The translations under genes were made by a program, and so were the position numbers. A DNA stretch of 64,000 bases from Acidobacteriota bacterium (lineage in GTDB: Bacteria > Acidobacteriota > Terriglobia > Terriglobales > SCQP01), in contig DAHVCP010000019.1 in NCBI GenBank assembly GCA_027314025.1, positions 1 through 64,000 of the forward strand. The letters are read 5' to 3'. Positions 42,890 to 51,530 of the stretch are shown here, one piece after another; position 1 is the stretch's first letter, and each line of letters starts with the position of its first letter. Under the pieces are notes generated by a model. That model had not been told where the DNA came from and did no database searches. It was given only the letters and a program-made list of their open reading frames with translations.

Positions 42890-45800
42890 TTACGGGTTCG
42901 CCGCGGCGGGCACGGAGGTGTCGGCGGTCGGCATGCGCCCCGCCGCTTCATCGCTGACGGAAAAGTACACGCAAGCCGGATGCTGGAAGACCAGGCCGCT
43001 GGTGGAAGCCTCCGGCTCCATCATCATGCCCTCGGTCAGTTGCACGCCGATTTCCTCCGGCGCCAGCAACTTCCAAATGCCCGCCTGGTCGTCCAGATTG
43101 GGGCAGGCGGGATACCCAAACGAATAGCGCTTGCCGCGATACCGCGCGGTGAAGCGGTCTTTCATGCTCATGCTGGGCGGGTCGGGAAAGCCCCAATCCT
43201 CGCGCACGCGGCGGTGCAGCCATTCCGCCGCGGCTTCGGCGGTTTCCAAGGCCAGCACCTGCAAGCCGTGGGATTCGACGTAGCGGCCCGCTTGCTTGGC
43301 CGCCTCCGCCCGCTGCCGCACGCCGGCGCCGGCGGTAACGACGAACAGCGCCACGTGATCCCGCTGGCCGGCCCGCGGCGGCAGCACATAATCCGCCAAG
43401 CACAGGCCGTCGGGCCGGTCCTGGCGTTGAAAAAGAAACGTGTGCAGCGGCTGGCGGCCGCCCGGGGAAAACAAATGCAAGGCGTTGCCGTCGGGCTCGG
43501 CCTCGAAAAACCGCCACACCGCGCGCGGGCGCAGGAACGTCCGAGCCTGTTGCTTCAGGCCCTCCACCAACTCCGCCAGTTCCAGCGCCTGCGGAAGCCG
43601 CGCGGCCAAATCTTTTTCAAAGTTGCCCTTATAGCCGAGGTGATGGCGAAACAGCACCTGGGGATTGATGTAGGCCCACAATTCGTCGAGCTGGGGAACG
43701 TCGCGGACGTGGCGCTCCAGGTCCGCCACGGGAGGAATGGGCAGATCCGCCGCCACCTTGGAACTGCGCCGGCCGCGCGCCGGGTCCGGCGCGGGCGTAG
43801 CCGGCGGCGCGTTGACGACCAGCGGCGCGGACGCCGCGGGAGACGCGGGCGACGCGGGAGAGGATGGCGACGCGGAAGGCGCCGTCCCGGCGGCGGAGGC
43901 GGCGCCGTCTTCGGAGCCGGCATGGGCGGCCAGCACCGCCTCGCGCTGCTGCGGGTCCATCAAGCCGTTCATCAGCGCCAGGCCGGTCATCGCGTCCTTG
44001 GCGTAACAGACCGGGCGGCCGTACTGCGGGGCGATCTTCGCGCGCGTGAACCGCGCCGACAGCGCCGCGCCGCCGACCAGCAACGGCGCGGCGATCCCCG
44101 CATCGCGCAGATCGCCGGCGGTCACCGCCATTTGCTGCGCGCTCTTCACCAGCAACCCCGACAACCCGATGGCGTCCGGCTGGTGCTGGTGGAACGCGGT
44201 GATCAGCGCTTCGGGCGGAACCTTGATGCCCAAATTGACCACCTCATAGCCGTTGTTGGCCAGGATGATCTCCACCAAGTTCTTGCCGATGTCGTGGACG
44301 TCGCCTTTGACCGTGGCCAGGATGACCTTGCCGCGGCGGGAGGACTCCGACTTCTCCATGAACTGTTCCAGGTGGCTGACGGCGGTCTTCATGGACTCCG
44401 CCGACTGCAACACCTCGGCGACGATCAGCTCATTGTTATTGAACAGCCGCCCGACCTCGGCCATCCCCGCCATCAATGGCCCGTTGATGATCTCCAGCGG
44501 CGCCGCGCCCTCGGCCCGCTTACGGTCCAAATCCGCGATCAAGCCTTCCTTGCTGCCCTCGACGATATACCGCGCCAGCCGCTCATCCAGCGGCAAGTCC
44601 GCGCCGGCGGCGGCCTTCGGGCCGCGGGCGTGGGCGCGGAAATGGGCGGTGATGGCGGCGATATGGAACTGGTTGACGGCGATCTTCTGTTCCCGCGTCT
44701 GCCGCCGCCAATCTTCCGGCGCCGCCGCCAGCAGCTCCGCCTGCGGGTGATCCGACGGGACCTCCCGCGGCGGGTGGTTGAACAGCAGGTCCTCGGCCAG
44801 GCGCCGCTCCGCCTCCGGAATCGAGGCGAAGCGCTCGATTTTCTCGCTGTTGACGATCGCCGCGTCCAAGCCCGCCTTGGTGCAGTGATACAGAAAAACC
44901 GAGTTCACCACCTCGCGCGCCGCGGCGGGCAGGCCGAAGGAGATATTGGAGATGCCGAGAACGGTCTTGGCGTCCGGCAGCGCCGCCTTGATCAGCCGCA
45001 CGCCTTCGATGGTCTCCACCGCACCGCCGATATAGTTCTCATCGCCCGTGGCGCAGGGGAACACCAGCGGGTCGAAGAGAACATTCTCCAGGCCGAGGCC
45101 ATAGTTGTCCCGCAACAATCGCGCCGAACGCTCGGCGACGGCCAGCTTGCGCTCCCGGGTGAAGGCCTGCGCCTGCACCGGATCCTCGTCAATGCATCCC
45201 ACCACCAGCGCCGCGCCATAGCGGCGCGCCAACGGCACCACATTGGTGAATTTCTCCTCGCCGTCCTCCAGGTTGATGGAGTTGATCAAGCTCTTGCCCT
45301 GGCAGTAGGTCAGCGCCAGCTCCACCGCCTTGGGATCGGTGGTGTCAATCATGATCGGCGCCTTGATCTTGCGGATCAGCTTCTCGTAAAACGGCGGGAT
45401 GTCGGCGATCTCGTCGCGGTCGGTGCTTTGCAGGCAGACGTCGGCGATCTGCGCGCCGTTGCGGATTTGGCGGCGGGCGATCTCGCTGGCCTCCTCCCAC
45501 TGCTCGGCGGCGATCAGGTTCTTGAAGGCGCGGGAGCCGATGACGTTGGTGCGCTCGCCGACCAGCAGCGGCCGGTTGGAGGGCTCCGCCTCCACCGCCT
45601 CGATGCCGGAGTAAAAGGCGCGGGTGCTGGGCGCCGGCGGGCGGCGCGGCGCATGGCGGGCGGCCAGGGCGGCCAGGGCGCGGATATGGTCCGGCGTGGT
45701 GCCGCAACAGCCGCCGATAATATTCACCCAGCCGCGGGCGGCGAAGCGCTCGATCTGCGCCGCGAAGCTTTCCGGCGTCTCCAAATAGCGGCCGTCTTCA

Positions 45801-46639
45801 TTGGGCAGACCGGCGTTGGGATAGCAGGAAATGGCGCGGTGCGACAGCTCGGCGAGGGTGCGCAGATGGTCGGTCATGAACTCCGGCCCGGTGGCGCAGT
45901 TCAAGCCGATGGAAATGATGTCGGCATGGGCCAGGCTGACCCACAGAGCCTCGGCGTTTTGCCCGGCCAGCATGGCGCCCATGGGCTCGATGGTGCCGCT
46001 GATCATCACCGCCACGCCGCGGCCCGCGGGCAGACCGAGTTCCTGATTCAGCCGTTCGACGGCCAGCAGCGCCGCCTTGATGTTGCGCGTGTCCTGGCAA
46101 GTTTCGATCAGCAGCAGGTCGGCGCCGCCCAGCACCAGCCCGCGCGCCTGCACGTGGAACACCTCGCGCAGTTCGGCGAAGGTAACTCCGCCGGTGACGG
46201 AGATGGCCTTGGTGGTGGGGCCCATCGAACCCGCCACGAAGCGCGGCCGCCCCGGCTGGGCAAAGGCGTCGGCGGCTTGCCGCGCCAGCGCCGCCGCTTT
46301 CTGGTTCAGCTCCAGCGCCCGCTCCGCCAGGCCATATTCGGCCAGCACCAGCGGCGTGGCGCCGAAGCTGTCGGTTTCGATGATGTCGGCGCCGGCTTCG
46401 AGATAGGCGCGGTGGATATCCGCAATCACATCCGGCCGGGTGGCGACCAGATATTCGTTGCAGCCCTCGTAGGCGGCGCCGCCGAAATCCGCGGCGGTCA
46501 GCTGGCGCTGCTGGATCAGCGTGCCCATGGCGCCGTCCAGCACCAGGATGCGCTCCGCCAATGCCGCCTCCAGCGCCTGCCGCGCCCGCGCCACGCGCCG
46601 GCCCGCCGCCTCGGCCTTTTGCCCCTCGCTAAAACTCAT
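42890..46639 (-). CDS. metH: Cobalamin-dependent methionine synthase
   Basis: This is a full-length MetH (1249 residues) that methylates homocysteine from methyltetrahydrofolate through B12. The homocysteine domain comes first ([10 protein letters not shown]), with zinc cysteines at [11 protein letters not shown] near residue 309. The pterin domain ([19 protein letters not shown]) follows. The cap and B12 domain carries DVHDIGKN near residue 779, the cobalt-ligand histidine motif. A low-complexity Ala/Ser/Pro linker spans ~905-965. The C-terminal AdoMet reactivation domain contains [12 protein letters not shown]. Only 52 bp separate it from the divergent CDF gene, leaving no room for a riboswitch. 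A TATACT box lies 2 bases before the ATG, so a slightly later start is possible. Confidence 0.96.
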   Translation of the reverse strand: MSFSEGQKAEAAGRRVARARQALEAALAERILVLDGAMGTLIQQRQLTAADFGGAAYEGCNEYLVATRPDVIADIHRAYLEAGADIIETDSFGATPLVLAEYGLAERALELNQKAAALARQAADAFAQPGRPRFVAGSMGPTTKAISVTGGVTFAELREVFHVQARGLVLGGADLLLIETCQDTRNIKAALLAVERLNQELGLPAGRGVAVMISGTIEPMGAMLAGQNAEALWVSLAHADIISIGLNCATGPEFMTDHLRTLAELSHRAISCYPNAGLPNEDGRYLETPESFAAQIERFAARGWVNIIGGCCGTTPDHIRALAALAARHAPRRPPAPSTRAFYSGIEAVEAEPSNRPLLVGERTNVIGSRAFKNLIAAEQWEEASEIARRQIRNGAQIADVCLQSTDRDEIADIPPFYEKLIRKIKAPIMIDTTDPKAVELALTYCQGKSLINSINLEDGEEKFTNVVPLARRYGAALVVGCIDEDPVQAQAFTRERKLAVAERSARLLRDNYGLGLENVLFDPLVFPCATGDENYIGGAVETIEGVRLIKAALPDAKTVLGISNISFGLPAAAREVVNSVFLYHCTKAGLDAAIVNSEKIERFASIPEAERRLAEDLLFNHPPREVPSDHPQAELLAAAPEDWRRQTREQKIAVNQFHIAAITAHFRAHARGPKAAAGADLPLDERLARYIVEGSKEGLIADLDRKRAEGAAPLEIINGPLMAGMAEVGRLFNNNELIVAEVLQSAESMKTAVSHLEQFMEKSESSRRGKVILATVKGDVHDIGKNLVEIILANNGYEVVNLGIKVPPEALITAFHQHQPDAIGLSGLLVKSAQQMAVTAGDLRDAGIAAPLLVGGAALSARFTRAKIAPQYGRPVCYAKDAMTGLALMNGLMDPQQREAVLAAHAGSEDGAASAAGTAPSASPSSPASPASPAASAPLVVNAPPATPAPDPARGRRSSKVAADLPIPPVADLERHVRDVPQLDELWAYINPQVLFRHHLGYKGNFEKDLAARLPQALELAELVEGLKQQARTFLRPRAVWRFFEAEPDGNALHLFSPGGRQPLHTFLFQRQDRPDGLCLADYVLPPRAGQRDHVALFVVTAGAGVRQRAEAAKQAGRYVESHGLQVLALETAEAAAEWLHRRVREDWGFPDPPSMSMKDRFTARYRGKRYSFGYPACPNLDDQAGIWKLLAPEEIGVQLTEGMMMEPEASTSGLVFQHPACVYFSVSDEAAGRMPTADTSVPAAANP

Positions 46640-46691
46640 GCAGTATAGATTTTAACCGCCCGCGCCCCGGGCGGCCCGCGCCTGTCTCCGC

Positions 46692-47663
46692 ATGCCGAAC
46701 TTATTCGAAACTCCGGCCCGCGGTTCGGTGCGGGTCATTTACGTGGCCATGGCGGCGAACCTGGTGATCGCCGTGGCCAAATTCGCCGCCGCCGCGGTCA
46801 CCCTCAGCTCCGCCATGCTGGCGGAGGGCATTCACTCCACCGTGGATACCGGCAATGAGGCGCTCTTGTTGCTGGGCACCCGCCGCAGCCGCCGCCCGCC
46901 CGACGACATCCATCCCTTCGGCTACGGCAAGGAGCTGTATTTCTGGTCCCTGTTAGTGGCCATCCTGGTCTTCGCCCTCGGTGGCGGGTTGTCGTTCTAT
47001 GAGGGCTTGTCGCGCCTGGCGCATCCCCGCCCTTTGCGCGAGTTCCGCTGGGACTATATCGTGCTCGGCCTGGCGGCGGTGTTCGAGGGCTTATCGTGGC
47101 GGCTGGCGCGGCGCGAGCTGCGCCGCCGCGGCCGCCCGCGGCAGGGCTTGTGGTCGGCGATTCAGGAGAGCAAGGACCCGCGCGTCTTCACGGTGTTCTT
47201 GGAGGACACCGCGGCCCTGATCGGCATCACCTTGGCCGCGACCGGCTTGTTGCTGGACCAGACGCTCCACTCCAACATTTGGGATCCCGCGGCTTCGCTG
47301 CTGATCGGCGTGCTGCTGGCGTCGGTGGCCGTCATCCTGGCGCGGGAAAGCGGCACGCTGCTGGTAGGCGAGAGCGCCAACCGCGAGCAGATCGCCCGCG
47401 TGCGGGACGTCATTTTGGCTGATCCCATGGTGGAACGGGTGGGGCGGCTATTCACCATGCAGCTCGGCCCCGGCCAGGTGCTGCTGGCCGCCAATATTCG
47501 CTTCCGCGCCGACCTGTCCCTCCCGGCGCTGGAATCCACCATTGAACATTTGGAGCAGCGCGTGCGCGCCGTCGAACCCGCGGTGCGCCACATCTTTCTG
47601 GAAGCCGAATCCCTCCGCGCCGCCGCCGAAACCGCCATCGAGCCCCCGCCCGAGCCGGAGTAG
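46692..47663 (+). CDS. Cation diffusion facilitator (CDF) metal exporter
   Basis: This is a proton-coupled divalent cation exporter of the CDF family (323 residues). Six membrane segments are expected. The helix 2 metal site is HSTVDTGNE (H-x3-D), followed by HPFGYGKELYFWSL. The helix 5 site is probably EDTAALIG. A C-terminal regulatory domain (residues ~215-300) follows. Zn, Mn or Fe specificity cannot be read off. It is divergent from metH with a 52-bp gap. The end is Glu/Pro-rich. Confidence 0.9.
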   Translation: MPNLFETPARGSVRVIYVAMAANLVIAVAKFAAAAVTLSSAMLAEGIHSTVDTGNEALLLLGTRRSRRPPDDIHPFGYGKELYFWSLLVAILVFALGGGLSFYEGLSRLAHPRPLREFRWDYIVLGLAAVFEGLSWRLARRELRRRGRPRQGLWSAIQESKDPRVFTVFLEDTAALIGITLAATGLLLDQTLHSNIWDPAASLLIGVLLASVAVILARESGTLLVGESANREQIARVRDVILADPMVERVGRLFTMQLGPGQVLLAANIRFRADLSLPALESTIEHLEQRVRAVEPAVRHIFLEAESLRAAAETAIEPPPEPE

Positions 47664-47873
47664 CCCGCGGCAAACGAAGTACCCACCACCGCCGAAAGCA
47701 CCGCTGGCCCCGCGTTGCTGTCCCAAAGAGGCGCCTGGGAACGGTCTTATATTCCCGCAAAAACGGCGAGGCTAATGGAGGCCATTGCTGCAATGCAATT
47801 TGCCGAATGGCCGGTGCGGGCGGCGGGCGCTGGGATTTGAGCCGCCGCGATGCACCGGGACAAGGGATCGAGT

Positions 47874-47962
47874 TGGTGCGAGAGGGGGGATTTGAACCCC
47901 CACGCCCATTTCTGGGCACTGGATCCTAAGTCCAGGGCGTCTGCCAATTCCGCCACTCTCGC
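47874..47962 (-). tRNA. tRNA-Leu (anticodon TAG)
   Basis: The acceptor stem GCGAGAG pairs with CTCTCGC. The anticodon stem-loop is CTGGA-CTTAGGA-TCCAG, giving anticodon TAG. A long variable arm (TGCCCAGAAATGGGC) marks a class II tRNA, and the T-arm is GGGGGTTCAAATCCCCC. CCA is encoded at the 3' end (47876-47874). The size (89 nt with CCA) is normal for tRNA-Leu. It is transcribed leftward. Confidence 0.97.
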
Positions 47963-48091
47963 TGACGGGTCCAGTCTACCGCTGCCGCCCCGGCACCGCC
48001 CTTGGGGCGAACGTCCCGCGGCGGGTGCCGTGTGCGGGCCTTGGGAAGCACCGGCCTTGCCGGGGCGGGCGCGGTAGGCACGCAGATCGCC

Positions 48092-48514
48092 CTACTCGTC
48101 GGGGTCGCGCGAGTTCCTGAGGATGCCGCCCGCGGCCCCTCCGAGGAGGATGCCGACCGGCCCGAGGACGAGCGCTCCTGCGATTCCGCCGACGATCGCA
48201 CCTGTCGCCGTGTCTGCCGCTCGGCGCGCATCGCGGCCCCTCTGGGAGAGGGGCGCGCGCTTGAAACCCTCCCGTGCCCGCGCCGTCCTAGAGGTCGCGG
48301 CTTGCTTGGAGCGGTTACAGGCAATGCAGGCGGCGCACAGGTTGTTGCCGTGGTGGCTGCCGCCGCGCGCGCGGGGCCGCGAGTGGTCAACTTCCCACGC
48401 GCCGCGACGCCCCAGCTCGCCGTAATTGCAAAGGGACAGCCGCTTCCGGCAGATATGGCATCTGCCGTTCGTACGGTGGTAAATTCGCTTCAGTTGCTCG
48501 TCACTATAGGCCAT
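48092..48514 (-). CDS. HNH endonuclease with C-terminal glycine-zipper membrane segment
   Basis: The protein has 140 residues. The N-terminal HNH module carries C19-x2-C22, the catalytic pair D43-H44 (WEVDHSRPRARGG), N58, and C63-x2-C66-N67-R68. These are the zinc-finger HNH residues, all intact. After a basic linker, residues ~104-131 (TGAIVGGIAGALVLGPVGIL then LGGAAGG) form a glycine-zipper-like hydrophobic hairpin. Such segments insert into or oligomerise in membranes. A nuclease tethered to the membrane is unusual for a housekeeping enzyme and could serve defence or competition. It is in a small accessory stretch beside tRNA-Leu. Confidence 0.8.
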   Translation of the reverse strand: MAYSDEQLKRIYHRTNGRCHICRKRLSLCNYGELGRRGAWEVDHSRPRARGGSHHGNNLCAACIACNRSKQAATSRTARAREGFKRAPLSQRGRDARRAADTATGAIVGGIAGALVLGPVGILLGGAAGGILRNSRDPDE

Positions 48515-48716
48515 CAGCGGGCCTCGGTGACAGACATTATCCCACTGGTCGCAGTGCGCTGTACCTTGGGCAGGTGGTGGGCTGGTTAATCGCCGACGCG
48601 GTCGGTCGCGGCAAGCCGAGGGCGTGGGGCGCGGGGCCGCGGTCAGGCGGCCGGCTGGCGCGCGGTGGGCGCCTGCGGGGCGCGTGTGGCCTATCGCCTT
48701 GGGCCAAATCGTTTAC

Positions 48717-48742
48717 ACGAATGCCCTGCGCAGGGCATTCGT
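48717..48742. promoter_or_regulatory. 26-bp perfect palindrome, probable operator
   Basis: The half-site ACGAATGCCCTGC is followed directly by its reverse complement with no spacer. It ends 18 bases before the ATG of the small gene at 48761, upstream of a GGGAG ribosome site. The position fits autoregulation by a dimeric protein. As RNA it would be a 13-bp stem with no unpaired loop bases unless the central pairs open. Confidence 0.6.
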
Positions 48743-48760
48743 TCCACTGGGAGCGCGCCA

Positions 48761-49018
48761 ATGACCGTCACGAGGACCAAAACCGGCAGCACGATCCGGT
48801 GGCACAGCGCGGCGGAGGCACAACAGGACTTCGAGCAGGCGGCCCAGGCTACGCTCGGCATCAGCGCCTCCGAGTTCGTACGGCGCTGGCGGGCGCGCGA
48901 GTACGAAAAGCCCGAGTACGACACGCCGGAGCTCGTGAGGCTGTCCAAGCACCTGCCGCGACCCCTGTCGCCGGGCCTTTCCAAGCATGCCGACGGCGCC
49001 GGAAAAAAACGCGGCTAG
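48761..49018 (+). CDS. Small protein of unknown function, possible antitoxin-like partner
   Basis: This 85-residue soluble protein has the core DFEQAAQATLGISASEFVRR followed by a charged helix (REYEKPEYDTPELVRL) and a basic tail. The pattern resembles short proteins whose ISxxEFxxR segment precedes toxin-like genes, but I cannot name a family. A ribosome site (GGGAG) and the 26-bp palindrome lie just upstream. The next gene starts 61 bases downstream on the same strand. The toxin-antitoxin idea is inference from size, order and operator. Confidence 0.6.
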   Translation: MTVTRTKTGSTIRWHSAAEAQQDFEQAAQATLGISASEFVRRWRAREYEKPEYDTPELVRLSKHLPRPLSPGLSKHADGAGKKRG

Positions 49019-49079
49019 CCGATTCGTCGCAGCGTTTGAATAGTCGCTTTGCTGCGTCTGTCTCCGCGCAAGTCTCGAC

Positions 49080-49508
49080 GTGGCGGAGCCCACCTCAAGC
49101 AGCTCGAGTTGGCGGCTGTGCGTCGGCGACGCGAAGGTGTATGGCAATCCGAACATTCGGATCGGTGTAGAGCACGCATTTTCCGTCGTCAACCACCAGC
49201 AATACGGGCGCAAGGCCCACACGACCGCCTATCATTATCGCGTTTCAGCCGCTGGTGGGCAGAAGCTGTTGCGCTACGAATACCACCCAGGCGTCGGTGC
49301 GGTGCATGCACCACGCCTCCATATTCACGCGAGTATCGGTGGGGTCGAGTTCGAGGATCGGCACTTGCCGACCGGCCGCGTAACGCTGGAGGCTTTTGTC
49401 TGCATGCTGGAACGGGAGTTTGGCTGCAGATGGGTCGGGGGCAAGACGCGGTGCCTAAACGTTCTGAGGTCGAACGAAAGATCCTTCGATCGGTACAGGT
49501 CCTGGTAG
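49080..49508 (+). CDS. Histidine-rich small protein of unknown function, second gene of the module
   Basis: The protein has 142 residues with a GTG start. Notable parts are LLRYEYHPGVGAVHAPRLHI, closely spaced histidines in a beta-strand pattern, then HLPTGRVTLEAFVCMLEREFG. I have a general impression of a conserved family found beside small antitoxin-like genes, without a firm name. No membrane segment or signal is seen. Base composition in this stretch looks less GC-extreme than in neighbouring core genes, suggesting acquisition. Confidence 0.5.
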   Translation: MAEPTSSSSSWRLCVGDAKVYGNPNIRIGVEHAFSVVNHQQYGRKAHTTAYHYRVSAAGGQKLLRYEYHPGVGAVHAPRLHIHASIGGVEFEDRHLPTGRVTLEAFVCMLEREFGCRWVGGKTRCLNVLRSNERSFDRYRSW

Positions 49509-49653
49509 CGCGGGCTCAATTCCGGCGCGCGGGGCCGAGGCGCACGATTGCCGGGCAACCCCATTCTGCAATTGCTGCTTCCGCATGACGACCCCGCCGC
49601 CTTGGAACACGGCGGCATCGCCGCGGCGCTCGCGTCGTTGTGGGCGCCGGCGA

Positions 49654-50217
49654 TTACTCCGGTCGCGGCCAGAGTTGGTTGATGGTTTCCTGGGCAAGCA
49701 CCAGATCGTCGAACGCCATCCCGGGCGTCAAGATTGCGTGGAGTTTAGGGTGCGCCCAGCGATTTCTGATCCGGGGCATTGTTTTTGCGAGCATCGGAAC
49801 GTACGGCTCCGGCTCAGGTGGAGGGTAGCCCGCCGCCATTGCGAGCCGCCGCGCGCTCTCGCGGCGCGCCGGCAGCGAAGGATATTTGTCGTCGCTTAGC
49901 GCGCCGGCCTTGACCGCATGCTCCAGCAGGGGTTGGAGCGTCTGGTTCTTCAGCTCTGGAAACCGCGCCTTCAGCGCTAGTTCCACCGCCAGGAAGCTTT
50001 GATTGGCCGCCGTTGCAAAGAACGGGTAATGCAGGTAGCCGTAAAGCCACAGCATCACGGTGCTGTTGAAGTAGCTGCGTACGATCTCAGGAACGCCCTC
50101 GTGCAGGCGTAGCTGGCCGGCGTGCTCATACAGCCCGTCCAGGGTGGCGTCGCCCAAGGGGTCCCCCCACCGTGGATCCGGCTTTAAGAACTCCTCCTTG
50201 GGCTTTATGTGTTCCAT
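49654..50217 (-). CDS. HEPN-like protein with R-x4-H motif
   Basis: This 187-residue, mostly helical protein contains FLAVELALKARFPEL, the typical HEPN first-helix pattern. Near the C-terminus, R151-NRWA-H156 fits the R-x4-6-H RNase motif, and the helix AFDDLVLAQETINQLW follows. HEPN proteins with this motif are often metal-independent RNases in toxin-antitoxin or abortive-infection systems. No paired antitoxin (for example an MNT nucleotidyltransferase) is adjacent. A TATGCT box 6 bases before the ATG suggests its own leaderless promoter. The HEPN assignment rests on pattern only. Confidence 0.55.
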   Translation of the reverse strand: MEHIKPKEEFLKPDPRWGDPLGDATLDGLYEHAGQLRLHEGVPEIVRSYFNSTVMLWLYGYLHYPFFATAANQSFLAVELALKARFPELKNQTLQPLLEHAVKAGALSDDKYPSLPARRESARRLAMAAGYPPPEPEPYVPMLAKTMPRIRNRWAHPKLHAILTPGMAFDDLVLAQETINQLWPRPE

Positions 50218-50223
50218 GCGCCC

Positions 50224-50229
50224 AGCATA
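50224..50229 (-). promoter_or_regulatory. -10-like TATGCT, leaderless spacing
   Basis: Read on the minus strand, TATGCT ends 6 bases before the ATG at 50217 of the HEPN-like gene. Confidence 0.35.
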
Positions 50230-50319
50230 GGCCAGCGGCGCCCCGCGTTGCGGTCCTGCGGCTCGGCTTCGCTTGCCCGTGGCGGAGCGCCGCTGGCGCG
50301 CCGGGCTTCTGTAGGCTGC

Positions 50320-50347
50320 GGCGGGCTAAGGCCACGCGTAGCCCGCC
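50320..50347. repeat. REP-like hairpin GGCGGGCT...AGCCCGCC
   Basis: Eight-base arms (50320-50327 and 50340-50347) enclose 12 bases. It belongs with the GCGGGCT/AGCCCGC hairpins at 14322 and 53686. It lies in the 230-bp gap before the GH18-like gene. Confidence 0.5.
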
Positions 50348-50447
50348 CCCCAAATGGGGTGGTTGACGGCGGCGGGCTGGAGAGACAAGATCAGGCGATT
50401 TCTGATCGGCCTGGGTATGTCTAACTCGGGTGAAAGGGGCAGACGTG

Positions 50448-51530
50448 ATGCAGCGTATTTCGCGATGGGCGCTAGCTAGTTTGGCGGCGGCAGGCGTGGT
50501 ATTGGCTCTGGGCGCGGCGGCGCCGGTGCAGGCGCAGACCTATCAGATGCAGGTGTATGGCGCGTGGCACTGCACGCAGGATTATTGCACCTGGGGGTCG
50601 GCGGAAAACATGACCACCTTCGATCAGCAGAATCATTGGCTGATTGACCGCGGGAACGGCCAGCCGTCGGTGAACCTGGTGGTGCTGAGCTTCGTGAATC
50701 CGCTGAAGCTGCTGGATGGCACGACCGATGCGACCGACAGCGGCGGGGTGCCGCTGGGCATGAACACATCGGTGGTTTCCTATTTCGAAAGCAAGGGCGT
50801 GCGGGTGATGCTGGCGATTGGCGGCTCGACCTACACCACCTATTGGGACCAGGCCCTGGCGGCCAACCCCACGCAGTTGGGGCTGAACGCGGCGAACCTG
50901 GCGAAGGCGCTGAACGTGGGCATCGAGATTGATTATGAAAACAGCAGCAGCCCGAATTTGTCCGGACTTCAGGCGTTCGTGACCGCGTATCGCTCGGTGA
51001 ACCCCTACGACGCCACGGGACAGAACGCGGCGGCGCGGCTGACGATTGATCTGGGCGCGGGCGACACCTACCTGAACCAGATCGCCGCCGAGGCGACGAA
51101 CAATTGGCTGCAAGATTCCAGCCCGGTGCTGGACTACGCCAACGCCATGGTGGTGAATGCAAACACCAGCGTGTCGAAGTACGAGGGCTATTGGGCCGAG
51201 CACATTGACGGCTATCCGACGCTGAGCGTGGACCCGCTGGCGCCGGCGCGGCTGACGGGCAGCTTCTACTTGGTGGGATCGAAACCGATCGCCAACTGCA
51301 CCAACTTCAGCGGTTCGGACCAAAACACCGCCAGCAGCTACGTGAGCACCGCCGCGCCGTCCGGCGCCGGGGTTACGACCGGCATGCTGGGGCTGATGTT
51401 TTGGGCGGCGGGCTGCCAGGGGACCCACACGGTCTGCACCTTCCCTCCGAATAGCTGCGAGAACGGCGTGGGCGGAGGCGCGACCAGCTTCAACGTGCCG
51501 ATCCCCATGCCGCCGCTGCGGCAACAATGA
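50448..51530 (+). CDS. Secreted GH18-like (chitinase-fold) protein
   Basis: The protein (360 residues) has a clear signal peptide (residues 1-30, ALASLAAAGVVLALGAAAPVQA). Two GH18 landmarks are present: the SxGG-like strand VMLAIGGSTY and the catalytic strand VGIEIDYEN near residue 158. Against the canonical DGxDxDxE, the first Asp is Val and the second is Glu, while the last Asp and the catalytic Glu remain. Activity may be altered, and a binding-only role is possible. The ATG at 50448 is preferred over a GTG at 50430 because it follows AGGGG and directly begins the signal peptide. The stop overlaps the parvulin start (ATGA). Confidence 0.75.
   Translation: MQRISRWALASLAAAGVVLALGAAAPVQAQTYQMQVYGAWHCTQDYCTWGSAENMTTFDQQNHWLIDRGNGQPSVNLVVLSFVNPLKLLDGTTDATDSGGVPLGMNTSVVSYFESKGVRVMLAIGGSTYTTYWDQALAANPTQLGLNAANLAKALNVGIEIDYENSSSPNLSGLQAFVTAYRSVNPYDATGQNAAARLTIDLGAGDTYLNQIAAEATNNWLQDSSPVLDYANAMVVNANTSVSKYEGYWAEHIDGYPTLSVDPLAPARLTGSFYLVGSKPIANCTNFSGSDQNTASSYVSTAAPSGAGVTTGMLGLMFWAAGCQGTHTVCTFPPNSCENGVGGGATSFNVPIPMPPLRQQ

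Noticed and set aside
42980-46648. 1222-codon open frame on the + strand, antisense to metH
   Set aside because: It mirrors metH exactly in extent, is rich in Arg/Gly/His with no domain pattern, and is explained by GC-rich codon use of the real gene.
46640-46691. Cobalamin or SAM riboswitch before metH
   Set aside because: Only 52 bp separate metH from the divergent CDF gene, too short for either riboswitch, and no conserved box is visible.
47874-50217. Integration of an island at tRNA-Leu
   Set aside because: The accessory genes lie on the 5' side of the tRNA. I found no second copy of the tRNA 3' end and no integrase, so an attachment site is not supported.
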